From: Xenophilus aerolatus
GTDB lineage: Bacteria; Pseudomonadota; Gammaproteobacteria; Burkholderiales; Burkholderiaceae_C
Assembly: GCA_029968055.1 (NCBI GenBank)
Contig: JASCNX010000005.1
Span: 248,001-312,000, forward strand
Direction: 5' to 3'
Length of the DNA: 64,000 bases
The first letter of the stretch is position 1, and every line of letters starts with the position of its first letter. Made by a program: the position numbers and the translations under genes. Below, in pieces: positions 32,144 through 40,624 of the stretch. Below the pieces are notes generated by a model. The model had not been told where the DNA came from. It made no database searches and was given only the letters and a program-made list of their open reading frames with translations.

Positions 32144-33805
32144 ATGAAATCGATCTTCGACGAAGGCCTTTCGCAAACCCCCGCCAATCACACGCCGCTG
32201 ACGCCGCTCGTGTTCCTCGAACGGGCCGCGCAGGTCTATCCGCAGCGCCTGGCCATCGTCCACGGCGACCTGCGGCGCACCTGGGCACAGACCTACGACC
32301 GGTGCACGCGGCTCGCCAGCGCGCTGAGACGACGTGGGCTGGGGCGCAACGACACGGTGGCGGTCATGCTGCCGAACACCCCCGCGATGGTCGAGGCGCA
32401 CTTCTTCGTCCCGATGGCGGGCGCCGTGCTGAACACGCTCAACACGCGGCTCGATGCGGCGACCATCGCCTTCATGCTCGACCATGGCGAGGCCAAGGCC
32501 GTCATCGTCGATCCGGAGTTCGCCGCCGTGATGAGCGAAGCGCTGCAACTGCGCACCAGCCAGCATGCGCTGCTGGTCATCGACGCGGAAGATCCACTGT
32601 TCGTCGGGCCCGGCACGCGCATCGGGGACGTGACCTGCGAAGAGCTGCTGGGCGAAGGCGACCCGGCCGAGCCGTGGCAGATGCCGCATGACGAATGGGA
32701 TGCCATCGCGCTCAACTACACGAGCGGAACCACCGGAAATCCGAAGGGAGTCGTCTATCACCACCGCGGCGCGGCCTCGAACGCGATCTCCAACATCCTC
32801 GAGTGGGACATGCCCAAGCATCCCGTCTTCCTTTGGACGTTGCCCATGTTCCATTGCAATGGATGGTGCTTTCCCTGGACGATGGCAGCGCGGGCGGGCG
32901 TGAACATCTGCATGCGCCGTGTCGAGGCCAAGGCGATCGTCGACGCGATCGCGCGCCACGGTGTCACCCACTACTGTGGCGCACCCGTCGTCCACAACCT
33001 GCTTGTGAACGCGCCGCATGAGCTGCTGAAGGATTTGCCGCGTGGCGTGAAGGCGATGGTCGCAGGAGCGGCTCCTCCGGCCTCGATGATCGAAGGCATG
33101 GAACGTCTCGGCTTCGATCTCACCCATGTCTACGGGCTGACCGAGGTCTACGGTCCGGCCACCGTGTGCGCCAAGCACGAGGGGTGGGACAGGGTCGACA
33201 TCGGCGAACGCGCGCGGTTGAATGCTCGACAAGGTGTGCGCTACCACCTGCAGCATGCGGCGATGGTGATCGACCCGCTGACCATGACGCCGGTGCCCGC
33301 GGACGGGCAGACGATCGGGGAGGTGATGTTCCGCGGGAACATCATGATGAAGGGCTACCTGAAGAATCCGAAGGCCACGCAGGAGGCATTCGCCGGCGGT
33401 TGGTTCCACACCGGTGACCTCGCGGTTCAGCATCCCGACGGGTATATCGGAATCAGGGACCGGAGCAAGGACGTCATCATTTCCGGCGGGGAGAACATTT
33501 CCTCGATCGAGGTGGAAGACGTGCTGTATCGGCATCCCGACGTCCTGGCGGCCGCCGTCGTGGCCCAGCCGGATCGGAAGTGGGGCGAGACGCCATGCGC
33601 CTTCGTGGAACTCAAGGCGGGTGCGAGGGCGAGCTCTTCCGACATCGTGGACCACTGCCGCAAGCACCTGGCGGCGTTCAAGGTGCCGCGCACGGTGATC
33701 TTCGGCGAGCTGCCCAAGACATCGACCGGCAAGATCCAGAAATTCGAGCTGCGGACCCGGGCCGGGTCGGTGGAGGCGATCACCGCTTCGCAAGCCAAAG
33801 CATGA
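32144..33805 (+). CDS. AMP-forming acyl-CoA ligase
   Basis: A 553-residue ANL-superfamily ligase that adenylates a carboxylic acid and joins it to CoA. The P-loop is LNYTSGTTGNPKGVVYHHRG, the aromatic/ATP motif is VYGLTEVYGPATVC, and the hinge is GWFHTGDLAVQHPDGYIGIRDRSKDVIISGGENISS. The catalytic Lys is in PKTSTGKIQKFELR. The sequence looks like the medium-chain/DmdB-type group, not long-chain FadD, but the acid it uses cannot be stated. It starts nine bases after the fumarylacetoacetase stop and probably activates a product of the pathway. Confidence 0.92.
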   Translation: MKSIFDEGLSQTPANHTPLTPLVFLERAAQVYPQRLAIVHGDLRRTWAQTYDRCTRLASALRRRGLGRNDTVAVMLPNTPAMVEAHFFVPMAGAVLNTLNTRLDAATIAFMLDHGEAKAVIVDPEFAAVMSEALQLRTSQHALLVIDAEDPLFVGPGTRIGDVTCEELLGEGDPAEPWQMPHDEWDAIALNYTSGTTGNPKGVVYHHRGAASNAISNILEWDMPKHPVFLWTLPMFHCNGWCFPWTMAARAGVNICMRRVEAKAIVDAIARHGVTHYCGAPVVHNLLVNAPHELLKDLPRGVKAMVAGAAPPASMIEGMERLGFDLTHVYGLTEVYGPATVCAKHEGWDRVDIGERARLNARQGVRYHLQHAAMVIDPLTMTPVPADGQTIGEVMFRGNIMMKGYLKNPKATQEAFAGGWFHTGDLAVQHPDGYIGIRDRSKDVIISGGENISSIEVEDVLYRHPDVLAAAVVAQPDRKWGETPCAFVELKAGARASSSDIVDHCRKHLAAFKVPRTVIFGELPKTSTGKIQKFELRTRAGSVEAITASQAKA

Positions 33806-33872
33806 GCCGTCTCGATCACCCGGCCGATGCCGGACGCGCAGCATTTCCCGCAAATCACTGTCGACAAATCGG

Positions 33873-34976
33873 ATGACCGCACCGCTGCCCTTGCACTCGC
33901 TGGATGCCTCGCTCTTCGAGCGGGCCCGTTCCCTGCTCGATGAGGACTGGCTCGGCAAGGACGTCGAACTGGCTCCCGTGCTTCCCATGGTGCTGGCGCG
34001 GGGAGTCGGCCAGGACTGGCACAAGGCCGGTACCTTTCGCCATCATCTGGTCGGCGTGGCGCGCACCCTCGCGCAATGGCAGCAGCCGCGCGAGGTGCGG
34101 TTGCTGGGTCTGTTGCACAGCGTGTACGGCAATGCCTTCGTCGACCTGGTCAAGTTCGACGCCGGCACCGAGCGCGGCCGGCTGCGTGAGCGGGTGGGCG
34201 ACACCGCGGAGCACCTGGTCTACCTGTTCTGCACCGCCAGCCGTACGCAGTTCACCGAGCGCGTGCTCGCCGGCGCAATCGCCGAGGACGGCAGCGTGAC
34301 GGTCGATCGCATCGGCACAGGACAGGGGACGGTGCGCCTGAGCGCGTACGAGGTGGCGGCCTTCGTCGTCGTCACGATGGCCGACTTCATGGAGCAGTGG
34401 TTCAGCTGGCAGGACGAGATCTTCTCGGGCTTCCCGCAGGTGGCCCACCGTCCGCAGGCCGTGCATTGGATGGCGTCGCTGTGGCCGGGGCCCATGCGAC
34501 CCAGCGCACGGATGGTGCATCAGGTCTCCCGGCTGAGCCAGGCACTGCAACACCCGGCGCTGCGGGACCTGTTGCCGCGGCCACCGGTGTTCGCCGGCTG
34601 CACGCAAACGTTAGCGGCGGCCGACGAGGCCGCCGCCACGTCGCTCTACTGGTCCGTGATCCAGCAGGACCAGCCCCTGGTGCAATCCGACACCGCCATT
34701 GCCGTGCTGGAGCAGGCCGTGCGTCACAACCCGTGGGTGGGCGAGCCGCAGATGGTGCTGGCCCAGCTCTACCTGTCGGTCGGCCGAAGCAATGACGCGC
34801 GCGTCGTGGCCGAGAGCGCATTGCAGCTGTTCAGCCAGTGGGGCAACGCATGGGACAAGCGCGTGCAGTGGGAAGCCTGGGTCGCGTGGACGCGCATCCT
34901 GCTGCAGTCGGCCAGCAACGGCAACTGGCCCGAGCGCTTGGACAAGCTGAACAATCTGGCGCTCGCTGCGCGGTAG
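33873..34976 (+). CDS. DUF6817-like protein with C-terminal helical repeats
   Basis: A 367-residue protein of unknown role. The N-terminal half resembles DUF6817, with HD-domain-like spacing: AGTFRHHLVGVARTLAQW, VRLLGLLHSVYGN and FVVVTMADFMEQW. These His/Asp residues could form a metal-dependent phosphohydrolase site. The C-terminal ~130 residues read as TPR-like helices (AIAVLEQAVRHNPWVGEPQMVLAQLY, DARVVAESALQLF). It is the last gene of the TetR-linked run, 67 bases after the ligase, and faces the OtnC gene. Whether it belongs to the pathway is unclear. Confidence 0.6.
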   Translation: MTAPLPLHSLDASLFERARSLLDEDWLGKDVELAPVLPMVLARGVGQDWHKAGTFRHHLVGVARTLAQWQQPREVRLLGLLHSVYGNAFVDLVKFDAGTERGRLRERVGDTAEHLVYLFCTASRTQFTERVLAGAIAEDGSVTVDRIGTGQGTVRLSAYEVAAFVVVTMADFMEQWFSWQDEIFSGFPQVAHRPQAVHWMASLWPGPMRPSARMVHQVSRLSQALQHPALRDLLPRPPVFAGCTQTLAAADEAAATSLYWSVIQQDQPLVQSDTAIAVLEQAVRHNPWVGEPQMVLAQLYLSVGRSNDARVVAESALQLFSQWGNAWDKRVQWEAWVAWTRILLQSASNGNWPERLDKLNNLALAAR

Positions 34977-35005
34977 AGCGGCCCATGAGCAGCAGCCTCG
35001 CGGTC

Positions 35006-35023
35006 GGGTCGTGCGCGCGACCC
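35006..35023. terminator. Possible hairpin between two convergent operons
   Basis: GGGTCG-TGCGCG-CGACCC forms a short 6-bp GC stem in the 96-base space between the DUF6817-like stop and the OtnC stop. There is no T-run, so intrinsic termination is doubtful. Confidence 0.3.
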
Positions 35024-35072
35024 CTTCCGCAGTCATCGGCTGCCTCGAACCGCATGTCGATGTCGTGCGTAC

Positions 35073-35771
35073 CTACCAACTCGCACCGAAAGCAGCACGC
35101 AGTTCGGCAATCTGCGGGTCGGTCAGTGAAGTCACCTGCCCGCGGGCCAGGTGCAGCAGCTTGGCCGTTTCCTCCAACTCCTCGAGCACCGCCGCGGCCT
35201 CGCCAGGACTTCGGTGCCACACGGTCGGACCGAGCCGGTCCAGCATGACCGCCCGCAGGACCAGCCCACGTTGGCCGAAGTCTGCGATGGCGGCCTCCAC
35301 TTCGGCGGCAGCTTCGGATGCACCCGGCCGGTGGTAGCCAATGACCGGCACATGCCCCACTTTCATCACGAAGTAGGGCGTCACGGGCGGCAACAGGTCG
35401 CTCATTGGCCCCTCGCCCTTCCGCCCCGCGTGGGCCACGGTCGCCAGCACGCAGTGGGTGCTGTGCGTGTGCAGCACGCAGCCGGCCCCAAAGCCTGCTG
35501 CCTGAGTCGCGCGATAGATGCGCTGGTGCAACTGGATGGTCTTGCTCGCACGGTCGCCGCTGACCTGCTGGCCCTGGGCATCGAGTTTCGCCAGCTTGGC
35601 CGGGTCGAGCAGGCCGAGGCACGCATCCGTGGGGGTGATGAGGAAGCCGCCGCCGTCCTCGGCGGACAGGCGCACGCTGATGTTGCCTGCGGTGGCATGC
35701 ACGTACCCCCGCGCGTACAGGCTCGCGCCCACGCGGCAGATGTCCTCGCGCGCGATCGACTCCCGCGTCAT
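35073..35771 (-). CDS. otnC: Class-II aldolase, 3-oxo-tetronate 4-phosphate decarboxylase (OtnC-like)
   Basis: A 232-residue zinc-dependent class-II aldolase/adducin-family enzyme. TAGNISVRL and GAGCVLHTHSTHCVLAT provide the family's metal-binding His pair, and VPVIGYHRPGASEA follows. Paired with OtnK it should decarboxylate 3-oxo-tetronate 4-phosphate to dihydroxyacetone phosphate, the known end of four-carbon acid-sugar pathways. ATG 35771 overlaps the OtnK stop, a tight coupling. Function is inferred from family and neighbour. Confidence 0.88.
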   Translation of the reverse strand: MTRESIAREDICRVGASLYARGYVHATAGNISVRLSAEDGGGFLITPTDACLGLLDPAKLAKLDAQGQQVSGDRASKTIQLHQRIYRATQAAGFGAGCVLHTHSTHCVLATVAHAGRKGEGPMSDLLPPVTPYFVMKVGHVPVIGYHRPGASEAAAEVEAAIADFGQRGLVLRAVMLDRLGPTVWHRSPGEAAAVLEELEETAKLLHLARGQVTSLTDPQIAELRAAFGASW

Positions 35772-37099
35772 TCTTTCCCGTCCAGAAGGTCGAAGGCCGA
35801 GCTGAAGAAGTCGGCGGCACCGAAGTTGCCGGACTTCAGCGTGACGTGCAGGCCCTCGCTGCCCGCGTGCGGCGACTGGGCGTGGCACCAGGGCACCCCG
35901 GGCGCGATCTGGGGGCCGATGCGCATCTGCCGGATGCCCAGGGCCTGCACGCACGCACCCGAGGTCTCCCCGCCGGCCACGATGAGCTGGCCCACGCCCC
36001 GTTCCACCAGGCCCACGGCGATGCGTGACAGGGCATGCTCCACCAGTTGCCCCGCCTGTGCGGGCCCGAGTCGCGCCTGCACAGCCTTGACCGCCTCCGG
36101 CGGCGCAGTGGCGTAAACCAGCACGGGCCCCGCATTCGGCGCTTGCAGGGCGTCAGCAGCCCACCGAAGGGCCGCGTCGACACTCCCCGGGTCCTCCTGG
36201 AACTCGAGGGGATCGACCGCATAGGCAGCACCGCCGCGTGCCTGGAAATCCGCAACCTGGGCATTCGTCGCCAGCGAACAGCTGCCCGACACGATGGCTC
36301 TTCGCCCCCGGGGTGCCGGCAGGCGGCCCGCGACGTCGCGCGGTGCGATTCCGAAGTTCCTCGGCAGGCCGATGGCCATGCCCGATCCCGCGGTGACCAA
36401 GTCCAGATCCTTCAACGCAGGCCCGATCCGGCGCAGGTCGTCGTCGGTGGTGGCATCGAGCACGGCGATGGAGATGCCGCTGGCCATCAGGCTGCCCATC
36501 CGGGCCATGATGGCGGTGGCGCCCTGAGCGACGACCGTGTGGTCGATCAGGCCCACCTTGCGGTGGGTCTGGGCTTGCAGTACCCGAACCAGATTGGAAT
36601 CTGTCATCGGCGTCAGCGGATGATCGCGCATGCCCGAGTCCTGCAGCAGTGCGTCGCCGACGAACAGGTGGCCCTTGAAGACGGAACGCCCGTTCTCCGG
36701 AAACGCCGGGCAGGCAACGGTGAACCGCGTATCGAGCTCGGTCATCAACGCATCCGCAACCGGCCCGATGTTGCCTGCCGGGGTCGAATCGAAGGTGGAG
36801 CAGTATTTGAAGTAGAACTGCCGAGCGCCCTGCGCCTTGAGCCAACGCGCCGCGGCGACCGACTGCGCCACGGCCTCGGCGGGTGGGATGGTTCGAGACT
36901 TCAGGGCAACCACCACCGCGTCGACGTCGAGGCTCAGGGGCTCCGTGGGCACGCCGATGGTCTGGACGACACGCATTCCTTCGCGCACCAGGTTGCTGGC
37001 GAGGTCGGTGGCGCCGGTGAAGTCGTCGGCTATGCAGCCGAGGACGATGCGCGATTCCGGCTCAACAGCCCGGCCGGACTCTGGTTCAGCAAACGTCAT
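35768..37099 (-). CDS. otnK: 3-oxo-tetronate kinase (OtnK-like, DUF1537)
   Basis: A 443-residue four-carbon acid-sugar kinase. The N-terminal domain begins VLGCIADDFTGATDLASNLVREGMR, the DUF1537 hallmark, with QFYFKYCSTFDSTPAGNIGPVADAL next. The C-terminal nucleotide-binding domain has IVSGSCSLATNAQV and LIVAGGETSGA. It phosphorylates 3-oxo-tetronate, giving the substrate of OtnC. The third member of the usual set, the OtnI isomerase, is not found in this cluster. The upstream Bug gene is 77 bases away. Confidence 0.92.
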   Translation of the reverse strand: MTFAEPESGRAVEPESRIVLGCIADDFTGATDLASNLVREGMRVVQTIGVPTEPLSLDVDAVVVALKSRTIPPAEAVAQSVAAARWLKAQGARQFYFKYCSTFDSTPAGNIGPVADALMTELDTRFTVACPAFPENGRSVFKGHLFVGDALLQDSGMRDHPLTPMTDSNLVRVLQAQTHRKVGLIDHTVVAQGATAIMARMGSLMASGISIAVLDATTDDDLRRIGPALKDLDLVTAGSGMAIGLPRNFGIAPRDVAGRLPAPRGRRAIVSGSCSLATNAQVADFQARGGAAYAVDPLEFQEDPGSVDAALRWAADALQAPNAGPVLVYATAPPEAVKAVQARLGPAQAGQLVEHALSRIAVGLVERGVGQLIVAGGETSGACVQALGIRQMRIGPQIAPGVPWCHAQSPHAGSEGLHVTLKSGNFGAADFFSSAFDLLDGKE

Positions 37100-37176
37100 A
37101 GATGTGGTGGGAAATGCGGCCGAAAGCCGCCGCGCAGTCCATCTGCATGGCGGACTGTAGTCCTCTGGCGGTTGGG

Positions 37177-38169
37177 CTATTGCTTGGTCTTCTGAATCTG
37201 CGTGGCGAGCGCTTCGAAGCCAGGCCTCTCACGCGCGGCAAAGTCTGCGAACTGTTGCGTGGGCATGTAGCGGATGGCGAGTCCGCGGCTGTTCATGAAG
37301 TCGATGAACGACCGCTCCTGCATGCCCTTCGCAAAAGCGTCATGCAACTCCTTCACCGCTGCATCGGGCGTGCCGGCCGGTACGCCGATGCCGCGCCACG
37401 TTCCGATGGCCACGTCGATGCCCTTCTCCTTGAGGGTGGGCACGTTGGGGAAGGCGGCGCTGCGCTTGTCGGCCATGACGGCGAGGATCTTCATCTTGCC
37501 GCCCTCGACGTACGAAGCGACTTCCGGAGGGCTTGCCACCATGGCGTCGATCTGGGAGCTCAGGATGGCTTGAACGGTGGGTGCCGCGCCGCTGTAGGGC
37601 ACCTGGAGCACGGAGATGCCCGCCTTCTCGGCGAAGGCCGCCGCCGAGATGTGCCAGATGTTGCCAAAGCCTGAGTTGCCGACCGTGAGGCCACCGGGCT
37701 TAGCCTTGGCGGCCGCCACGAAGGCCTCGATCGTGTTCAGCTTGGAATCGGCCGGCACGATGAGGCAGGCGGGGTCTTCGTTGACCAGAATGACCGGCTT
37801 GAAATCCTTCGCCGAGAACTTGACGGGCTGAAAGATCGGCAGCGTGAAGATTTCGGAGGTGTAAGACACCAGCCACAGGCCGTTGGCGGCCTTCGAAGCG
37901 GCGCTGGTCAGTCCGACCGCATTGCCTGCACCTGGCTGGTTCAACACAATGATCGTTCGGTTCAGGTGGCCCTTGGTCGCTTCGGCGAGCGCACGGAAGG
38001 TCAGATCCGTCCCCCCGCCGGGCGCCACCGGGAGGATGAAGTTCACGATGCCTTCCGGCAGGTGCGTCGCGGTCTGCGCAAAGACCGGATGGGTGGACGC
38101 TGCGCCAGCGCCTGCTGCGAGGGCCATGGCGGCGTTGGCGATGAAGGACCTTCTGGACTGATGTTGCAT
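37177..38169 (-). CDS. Bug-family tripartite tricarboxylate transporter substrate-binding protein
   Basis: A 330-residue periplasmic receptor of the Bug/TctC type. RRSFIANAAMALAAGAGAAS... and cleavage near VFA-QT make a likely exported N-terminus (RRSF start, Tat-like). The mature part has ILPVAPGGGTDLTFRALAEA, TIIVLNQPGAGNAVGL, LQVPYSGAAPTVQAILSSQIDAMV and ERPGFEAL landmarks. RBS GGAGACAAGC precedes ATG 38169. It probably captures the acid sugar handled by the leftward operon. Membrane partners are not in the window. Confidence 0.92.
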   Translation of the reverse strand: MQHQSRRSFIANAAMALAAGAGAASTHPVFAQTATHLPEGIVNFILPVAPGGGTDLTFRALAEATKGHLNRTIIVLNQPGAGNAVGLTSAASKAANGLWLVSYTSEIFTLPIFQPVKFSAKDFKPVILVNEDPACLIVPADSKLNTIEAFVAAAKAKPGGLTVGNSGFGNIWHISAAAFAEKAGISVLQVPYSGAAPTVQAILSSQIDAMVASPPEVASYVEGGKMKILAVMADKRSAAFPNVPTLKEKGIDVAIGTWRGIGVPAGTPDAAVKELHDAFAKGMQERSFIDFMNSRGLAIRYMPTQQFADFAARERPGFEALATQIQKTKQ

Positions 38170-38221
38170 GCTTGTCTCCTGGTGGTTCGGTGGGTATGCG
38201 GCTGTGTCGGAAAACGATGGA

Positions 38222-38881
38222 TCAGGCGGGCTGGGCCCGGCGCTTCAATTCCTCCATCAGCAAGGAGGGACTCGCAAGCACCGGGGCCGATACGCGGCCC
38301 CGGATGGCGGCCTGCAGATGCGCGAGGGACGCCTGCGCCAGCACCAGCACGTCGACCTGTGCGCCGAGTGCGACAGCGGACTCCAGCACCAGTCGGTCGT
38401 GCGTCTGGCGATCGCCCGCCATCAGGGCCTGGTAGGCCTGTGCGTTGATCGTCGGCACGACGGAGACCTCCCGCCCCTGAATCGCGGCGTGTGCTTGCAA
38501 GAGCGCTGTGCTCGGCGCTACCGTGCTCGTTGCGGTGCAAAGCAGCCCGACCCGCGAGCCTTGCATCACCGCTTGCGCCATCATGGGGTCGTCGATCTTG
38601 AGGATCGGCTTGGTGCTCATCGTTCTCGCGATGTCCACACCCGGCGAGGTGGACGAGCACGTCATGACGACGATGTCGGCCCCGGCATCGGCCGCCAGCA
38701 GCACCTGGTCGACGACACGGCGGTGGACAGTCGCCGGCTCGGCACCGCGCAGCAGGTCCTGCAGCAGGCTTTCGTTGAGGACGTGAAACGGGTCCGCATC
38801 AGGCATCTGCTCGCGCATCAGCCTGCGGAACTCGTCGGCCAGGAAGCCGACCGTATGAACGAACGCAATCCTCGCAGCCAT
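38222..38881 (-). CDS. Aspartate/glutamate racemase-superfamily protein
   Basis: A 219-residue protein of the Asp/Glu/hydantoin racemase fold. The first active-site segment is VVMTCSSTSPGVDIA, with a Cys near residue 79. The second is ...VLVLAQASLAHL, where the expected second Cys is replaced by Ala in QAS. Loss of one of the two acid/base cysteines suggests it is not a standard racemase. Isomerase or decarboxylase roles exist in this fold. It follows AGGAGATCGC at ATG 38881, in line with the acid-sugar operon. Confidence 0.8.
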   Translation of the reverse strand: MAARIAFVHTVGFLADEFRRLMREQMPDADPFHVLNESLLQDLLRGAEPATVHRRVVDQVLLAADAGADIVVMTCSSTSPGVDIARTMSTKPILKIDDPMMAQAVMQGSRVGLLCTATSTVAPSTALLQAHAAIQGREVSVVPTINAQAYQALMAGDRQTHDRLVLESAVALGAQVDVLVLAQASLAHLQAAIRGRVSAPVLASPSLLMEELKRRAQPA

Positions 38882-38908
38882 GCGCGATCTCCTGAGGTTT
38901 GGCGGCGC

Positions 38909-39838
38909 CTAGAGTGCGCCGCGGGTATTGACGTACAAGGCGTAGAGCGACTGGCTGCCGGCCATGAAGAGCCGGTTCCTGCTCGCACCTCCGAAACAGA
39001 GGTTGGCGCAGCGCTCGGGCAAGTGGATATGTCCCAGAGCGACGCCCTCGGGGTCGAAGACCCGCACACCGTCCAGCTCGGGCGTCATGCCCCAGCCGCA
39101 CCAGAGGTTTCCGTCTTCATCGCAACGGATGCCGTCCGGAATTCCAGGGCCGCAGTCGATGAGGACCCGGCCCGGACTCAGGCCCTTGCCGTCCGCGGAC
39201 ACGTCGAAGCGCACGATGTTGCGATGGGGAGTGGCTCTGCTCTGCACGACATACAGGCACGACTCGTCCGGCGAGAAGGCCAGGCCGTTGGGCGAGCGGA
39301 TGTCGGCCGCCGCCACCGTCAGGTCCCCGGTCTCTCCATCGATGCGGTACAGGTGGGTCGGGAGGTCGGGCGCGTCGCGAAAGCCCTCGTAGTCGTTCAA
39401 TCCGAACGCGGGGTCGGTGAACCACACGCTGCCATCCGATTTGACGACCACGTCGTTGGGGGAATTCAGCCGCTTGCCCTCGAAGCTGTCGGCGAGCACC
39501 GTGATGCTGCCGTCGTATTCGGTGCGTGTGACGCGCCGCGTGGCGTGTTCGCAGCTGACGAGGCGTCCCTGCCGGTCCCGCGTGTTTCCATTCGCATTGT
39601 TCGAAGGCTTCCTGAACACCGAGACGGCGCCCGTCTCTTCGTCCCAACGCATGATCCGGTTGTTGGGGATGTCGCTGAACAGCAGTTGCCGGGTATCGCC
39701 GAACCAGACCGGCCCCTCGGTCCACCGGAAGCCTGTTGCCAGTCGCTCGACGCCGGCGAGCAAGACCCGGTATCGCTCGAACCGGGCGTCGATGATCTCG
39801 ACGGCCGGATCGGGATAGCGGGCGCAGGGTTGCCACAT
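38909..39838 (-). CDS. SMP-30/gluconolactonase/LRE-family lactonase
   Basis: A 309-residue six-bladed beta-propeller metal hydrolase. RLATGFRWTEGPVWFGDTRQLLF holds the Glu metal ligand. RLNSPNDVVVKSDGSVWFTDP carries the conserved Asn, and SPNGLAFSPDESCLYVVQS the second Asn and Asp. Such enzymes open sugar lactones to the aldonic acid. It is therefore well placed to produce the four-carbon or longer acid used by the downstream kinase. There is no signal peptide. It is 21 bases after the aldolase stop. Confidence 0.9.
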   Translation of the reverse strand: MWQPCARYPDPAVEIIDARFERYRVLLAGVERLATGFRWTEGPVWFGDTRQLLFSDIPNNRIMRWDEETGAVSVFRKPSNNANGNTRDRQGRLVSCEHATRRVTRTEYDGSITVLADSFEGKRLNSPNDVVVKSDGSVWFTDPAFGLNDYEGFRDAPDLPTHLYRIDGETGDLTVAAADIRSPNGLAFSPDESCLYVVQSRATPHRNIVRFDVSADGKGLSPGRVLIDCGPGIPDGIRCDEDGNLWCGWGMTPELDGVRVFDPEGVALGHIHLPERCANLCFGGASRNRLFMAGSQSLYALYVNTRGAL

Positions 39839-39859
39839 GACTTTGGGCTCCGTGGTCCG

Positions 39860-40624
39860 TCAGCGATTGGAGAAGCCCTGAAGCAGCGACTTCGCGCCGC
39901 GGTTGACGATGGATGTGTCCGTCGCCACGCCCACGAACTCGACCCCTTCGGCAATGCGGCGGGTTGCCTCGGCCTCGTTCAGGGTGAGATAGCCCGCAGG
40001 CTTGCCCACCTTGCGCAGGCGGGCAAAGCCTTCGTCGACGGCGGCCTGCACATCCGGGTGCTGTCCGTTGCCCAGGTGCCCCATGGCCGCCGAGAGATCC
40101 GCCGGGCCGATGAACACGGCATCGACGCCTTCGACGGCCGCAATGTTCTCGATGTTCTCGAGACCTTCCACGGTTTCGATCTGCACGATGACGCAGAGTT
40201 CATCCTGGGCGGTACGCAGGTAGTCCGGGTGCTGCCCATAGGACGCTGCGCGGGAGCTGCCAGACACGCCGCGGACGCCTTGCGGCGGATAACGCGTGAA
40301 GCTGACCGCGCGCCGCGCTTCCTCCGCGTTGCTGATGGACGGGAAGAGCAGCGTCTGCGCACCAGCGTCCAGAATCCGCTTGACGGCAATCATGTCGGAC
40401 CATGCGGGCCGGACGATCGGGCTGACGGCCGTGCTGCGCAGAACCTGAAGCTGAGCGACCACCTCGGGGAGATCGTTCGCGGAGTGCTCCGTATCGATCA
40501 GGATCCAGTCGAAGCCACAGCCGGCAAGCAGTTCGAGGAGGGTCGTGCTGCCCAGGGTGGAGAACATGCCGAGCTGCTGTCGCTCCTTGAGTGCATGTTT
40601 GAAAACGTTCTTCGTCGCGATCAT
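39860..40624 (-). CDS. HpcH/HpaI-family class-II pyruvate aldolase
   Basis: A 254-residue metal-dependent aldolase related to 2-dehydro-3-deoxyglucarate aldolase and HpaI. FDWILIDTEHSANDLPEV and VQIETVEGLENI carry the catalytic and metal residues (Glu in QIET). VDAVFIGPADLSAAMGHLG holds the conserved Asp. TLLFPSISNAEEARRAV and RGVSGSSRAASYG also match the family. It would split a 2-keto-3-deoxy acid to pyruvate (or glyoxylate) and an aldehyde. ATG 40624 overlaps the IclR stop. Confidence 0.92.
   Translation of the reverse strand: MIATKNVFKHALKERQQLGMFSTLGSTTLLELLAGCGFDWILIDTEHSANDLPEVVAQLQVLRSTAVSPIVRPAWSDMIAVKRILDAGAQTLLFPSISNAEEARRAVSFTRYPPQGVRGVSGSSRAASYGQHPDYLRTAQDELCVIVQIETVEGLENIENIAAVEGVDAVFIGPADLSAAMGHLGNGQHPDVQAAVDEGFARLRKVGKPAGYLTLNEAEATRRIAEGVEFVGVATDTSIVNRGAKSLLQGFSNR

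Noticed and set aside
31112-34024. A 970-codon open frame on the minus strand opposite fumarylacetoacetase and the ligase
   Set aside because: It spans three well-supported genes on the other strand and has no protein-like features.
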